Assembly: GCA_963837635.1 (NCBI GenBank)
Contig: CAWINY010000004.1
Span: 124,001 to 188,000, forward strand
Reading direction: 5' to 3'
DNA: 64,000 bases
Origin: CAWINY01 sp963837635
GTDB taxonomy: Bacteria; Acidobacteriota; Terriglobia; Terriglobales; Acidobacteriaceae
Positions 62,380 through 64,000 of the stretch are shown in pieces. Under the pieces are notes generated by a model that saw only the letters and a list, made by a program, of their open reading frames with translations, was not told where the DNA came from and searched no databases. Made by a program: the position numbers and the translations under genes. How positions within the stretch are numbered: the stretch's first letter is position 1; each line of letters begins with the position of its first letter.

Positions 62380-62450
62380 AGGATCTGAATAGGTGGCGCC
62401 AGCGTCACCGCGAAGTGAAGAATAACGCGCCAACCCCGGAGGAATTAGAA

Positions 62451-63851
62451 ATGTTGTACGGTAAATTCACACCCCGAAAGTACTCGTTGCTGTTGATCCC
62501 GATATCTATGGCGCTGGCATTTTCGCTGGTGGCTTGTGGTGGCGGTTCTACGAGTTCGACAACAAATCCGGGGACACCGACCTCCAGCGCGCTGATCAAT
62601 GTCGGCGATTCTCCCTCTGACCGAATCATGGCATTCGCCATGACGATCAACTCCATCACGATGACCCGCAGCGACAATACCGCGACCACTGTTATGTCTA
62701 CCCCGACGGTCGTGGAGATGACGCGCCTGATGGGCAGCATGCAGGCGCTTTCGATGCTCGGCGTCCCTCAGGGTACCTACACATCGGCAACTATCAATGC
62801 AGGTTCGGCGGCAGTCAGCTTCATGAATCCGAGCCTTATGCAGAAGACAGTGTCAGTCGGAAGCAAAACGTTCACCTTTAGCTCGCCCATGACGGTTGGA
62901 ACGGCCCCAGTGGTGTTCAATTTCGACATGGACGTGGCTCAGTCGGTAAGCATCGATTCGGCCGGCAACGTCACCATGACCCCGACCTATACAGCCTCAA
63001 TGGGAGCACCCGGATCAGGCAATTCGTCGGACCCGAAAAACGGCGCCATGCAGGTGGTCGGGTCAGTCGCGAGCACGTCAAGTAACAGCTTTGGGCTAGC
63101 AATGATGGAGAGTTCGCAGACGATGAATTTCGCCACCAACTCCAACACGCAATTTCCAAACATGAGCGGCATGGGGATGATGGGCAGTGGCCAGATTGTT
63201 TCCGTGGTTGCCACCATGCAGTCAGACGGCACCATGCTGGCGCAGACTGTTCAGCTCCTGATGGGCCCGGGTGGCGCGACGGCAAACGGTCTGGTGAACT
63301 CTACCACCGGGAGCCCAGCAACGCAGTTCACGCTTATTGCGCAGAACGGTACGGGCGGCGGCATGGGGTCCTTCAGCCTGGGGAATAGCGTGACCGTAAA
63401 CGCAACCGGCGCTGCTTACACCGTCGATACCGATGGTGTGGACATGAGCAATCTTCCGTTTACCTTTGACAACAGCACACTCTCGCCGGCGCAGCGCGTT
63501 GAGCCAGTCAGCAGCGGTGCGATGTCCGGCGGTGGTGGCATGATGGGAGGCGGCATGTCGAACGCCGGCACCATGAATGCCAGCGGAGTTCGCCTGGTGC
63601 AGCAAGCAATGTCCGGTGTCGTTTCCAATTATTCAGCCGGCTCGCCAGCGACGTTCACCTTAACTCTTCCCTCGGATTCGGCCTTCGCAGTGTTGACCGG
63701 CAAGACGATTATGACCGTTTACCAGCAAAGCGGAACCGAGCTGGTTGGGCTATCTTCAGTCACCAACGGCGCGCAGGTACGTGTGCGTGGCCTTCTCTTC
63801 CATAATTCCAGTGCCTATCAGATGGTCACTACCCGCATTATGGCGCCATAG
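62451..63851 (+). CDS. Lipoprotein with DUF4382- and DUF5666-like domains
   Basis: The protein is 466 residues from the ATG at 62451 (ggagg before it). Lipobox LVAC followed by GGGS (Cys ~22). Residues ~35-170 read SSALINVGDSPSDRIMAFAM, VEMTRLMGSMQAL and GVPQGTYTSATI, matching the DUF4382 pattern of a beta-sandwich domain in exported lipoproteins. After a linker come repeated beta modules of DUF5666 type (MQVVGSVASTSSNSF, GQIVSVVATMQSDGTM, ARVRGLLFHN-like end). Two Gly/Met-rich patches (MSGMGMMGSG and SGGGGMMGGGMS) echo the neighbouring exported proteins. Probably surface or periplasmic and part of the CHASE2/FecR envelope module. Function not known. Confidence 0.75.
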   Translation: MLYGKFTPRKYSLLLIPISMALAFSLVACGGGSTSSTTNPGTPTSSALINVGDSPSDRIMAFAMTINSITMTRSDNTATTVMSTPTVVEMTRLMGSMQALSMLGVPQGTYTSATINAGSAAVSFMNPSLMQKTVSVGSKTFTFSSPMTVGTAPVVFNFDMDVAQSVSIDSAGNVTMTPTYTASMGAPGSGNSSDPKNGAMQVVGSVASTSSNSFGLAMMESSQTMNFATNSNTQFPNMSGMGMMGSGQIVSVVATMQSDGTMLAQTVQLLMGPGGATANGLVNSTTGSPATQFTLIAQNGTGGGMGSFSLGNSVTVNATGAAYTVDTDGVDMSNLPFTFDNSTLSPAQRVEPVSSGAMSGGGGMMGGGMSNAGTMNASGVRLVQQAMSGVVSNYSAGSPATFTLTLPSDSAFAVLTGKTIMTVYQQSGTELVGLSSVTNGAQVRVRGLLFHNSSAYQMVTTRIMAP

Positions 63852-64000
63852 GAGTAGCGAAATTGTACGTCGGGGGCTGGCGATCCCAAACCCTGCGGGT
63901 AGGGATCCCCGCACGTTTAGGTGAAGGGCGGTTCGGTGTCTGGAAGATTATCGTTTATTGATGATTTCGCCGATCACGCCGCAATTGCGAGGGACGGAGT

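Overview
This window looks like the accessory part of a chromosome from a Gram-negative environmental bacterium, most likely an acidobacterium. That assignment is an inference: it rests on the moderately high GC, the type of integrase remnant (22277-22477), the DUF4382/DUF5666-type lipoprotein, the repeated NtrC/sigma-54 modules and the giant secreted YD-repeat and TPS proteins. No ribosomal RNA, complete tRNA or housekeeping marker is present to prove it.

Layout. (1) 1-6061: small membrane proteins, a DUF2130-like coiled-coil protein, and an IS66-family element that has lost its left end. The element is flanked by a truncated reverse-strand gene and by the last 27 codons of a RelE/ParE toxin. 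(2) 6662-17864, minus strand: a polymorphic-toxin operon. It encodes an Ig/YD-repeat exported protein, a ~2,440-residue Rhs/YD protein ending in a SleB-like cell-wall hydrolase, and a signal-peptide immunity candidate. An orphan Rhs tip follows, ending in a lytic-transglycosylase (lysozyme-like) domain, and the last gene (ATGA overlap) encodes a small exported protein with the C-x-P-H-x-C loop of Ivy lysozyme inhibitors. The ~520-bp Rhs core is repeated, so the tips could be exchanged. An IS1380 element lies next to a truncated gene at the upstream end. (3) 20457-21697: a YecA/SEC-C protein and a frameshifted cytosine-deaminase-like gene.

(4) 21982-39039: two copies of the 3' part of a tRNA-Pro(CGG) gene bound a ~17-kb island. 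It holds a broken integrase, a two-partner secretion pair (TpsB transporter and a ~3,730-residue TpsA exoprotein), an IS5-family element inserted exactly in the tpsA signal-peptide codons, and a group II intron reverse transcriptase. The IS5 terminal repeat supplies a replacement in-frame ATG for tpsA. Because both tRNA copies are partial, the intact tRNA should lie left of the window, with elements stacked against it.

(5) 39322-55777: an envelope, redox and stress block. It contains Gly/Met-rich exported proteins, cytochrome c, a sensor kinase, a DUF4405 membrane protein and an NtrC-type regulator, then a kinase-core-only membrane protein and exported rubrerythrin. These are followed by two DUF2231 proteins, a second kinase/NtrC pair, an AI-2E-type permease overlapping a P-type ATPase, an M48 lipoprotein peptidase and a PGPGW protein. 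Cytochrome c and DUF4405 each sit between duplicated gene borders, so both look like later insertions. (6) 56587-63851: a CHASE2 kinase and NtrC-type regulator followed by a sigma-54-type promoter, a frameshifted FecR protein, a Gly/Met-rich exported protein, a barrel-like outer-membrane protein and a lipoprotein. At least four good -24/-12 (GG-N10-GC) promoters stand before exported-protein genes near the three sigma-54 activators, which suggests the activators control envelope and periplasmic genes.
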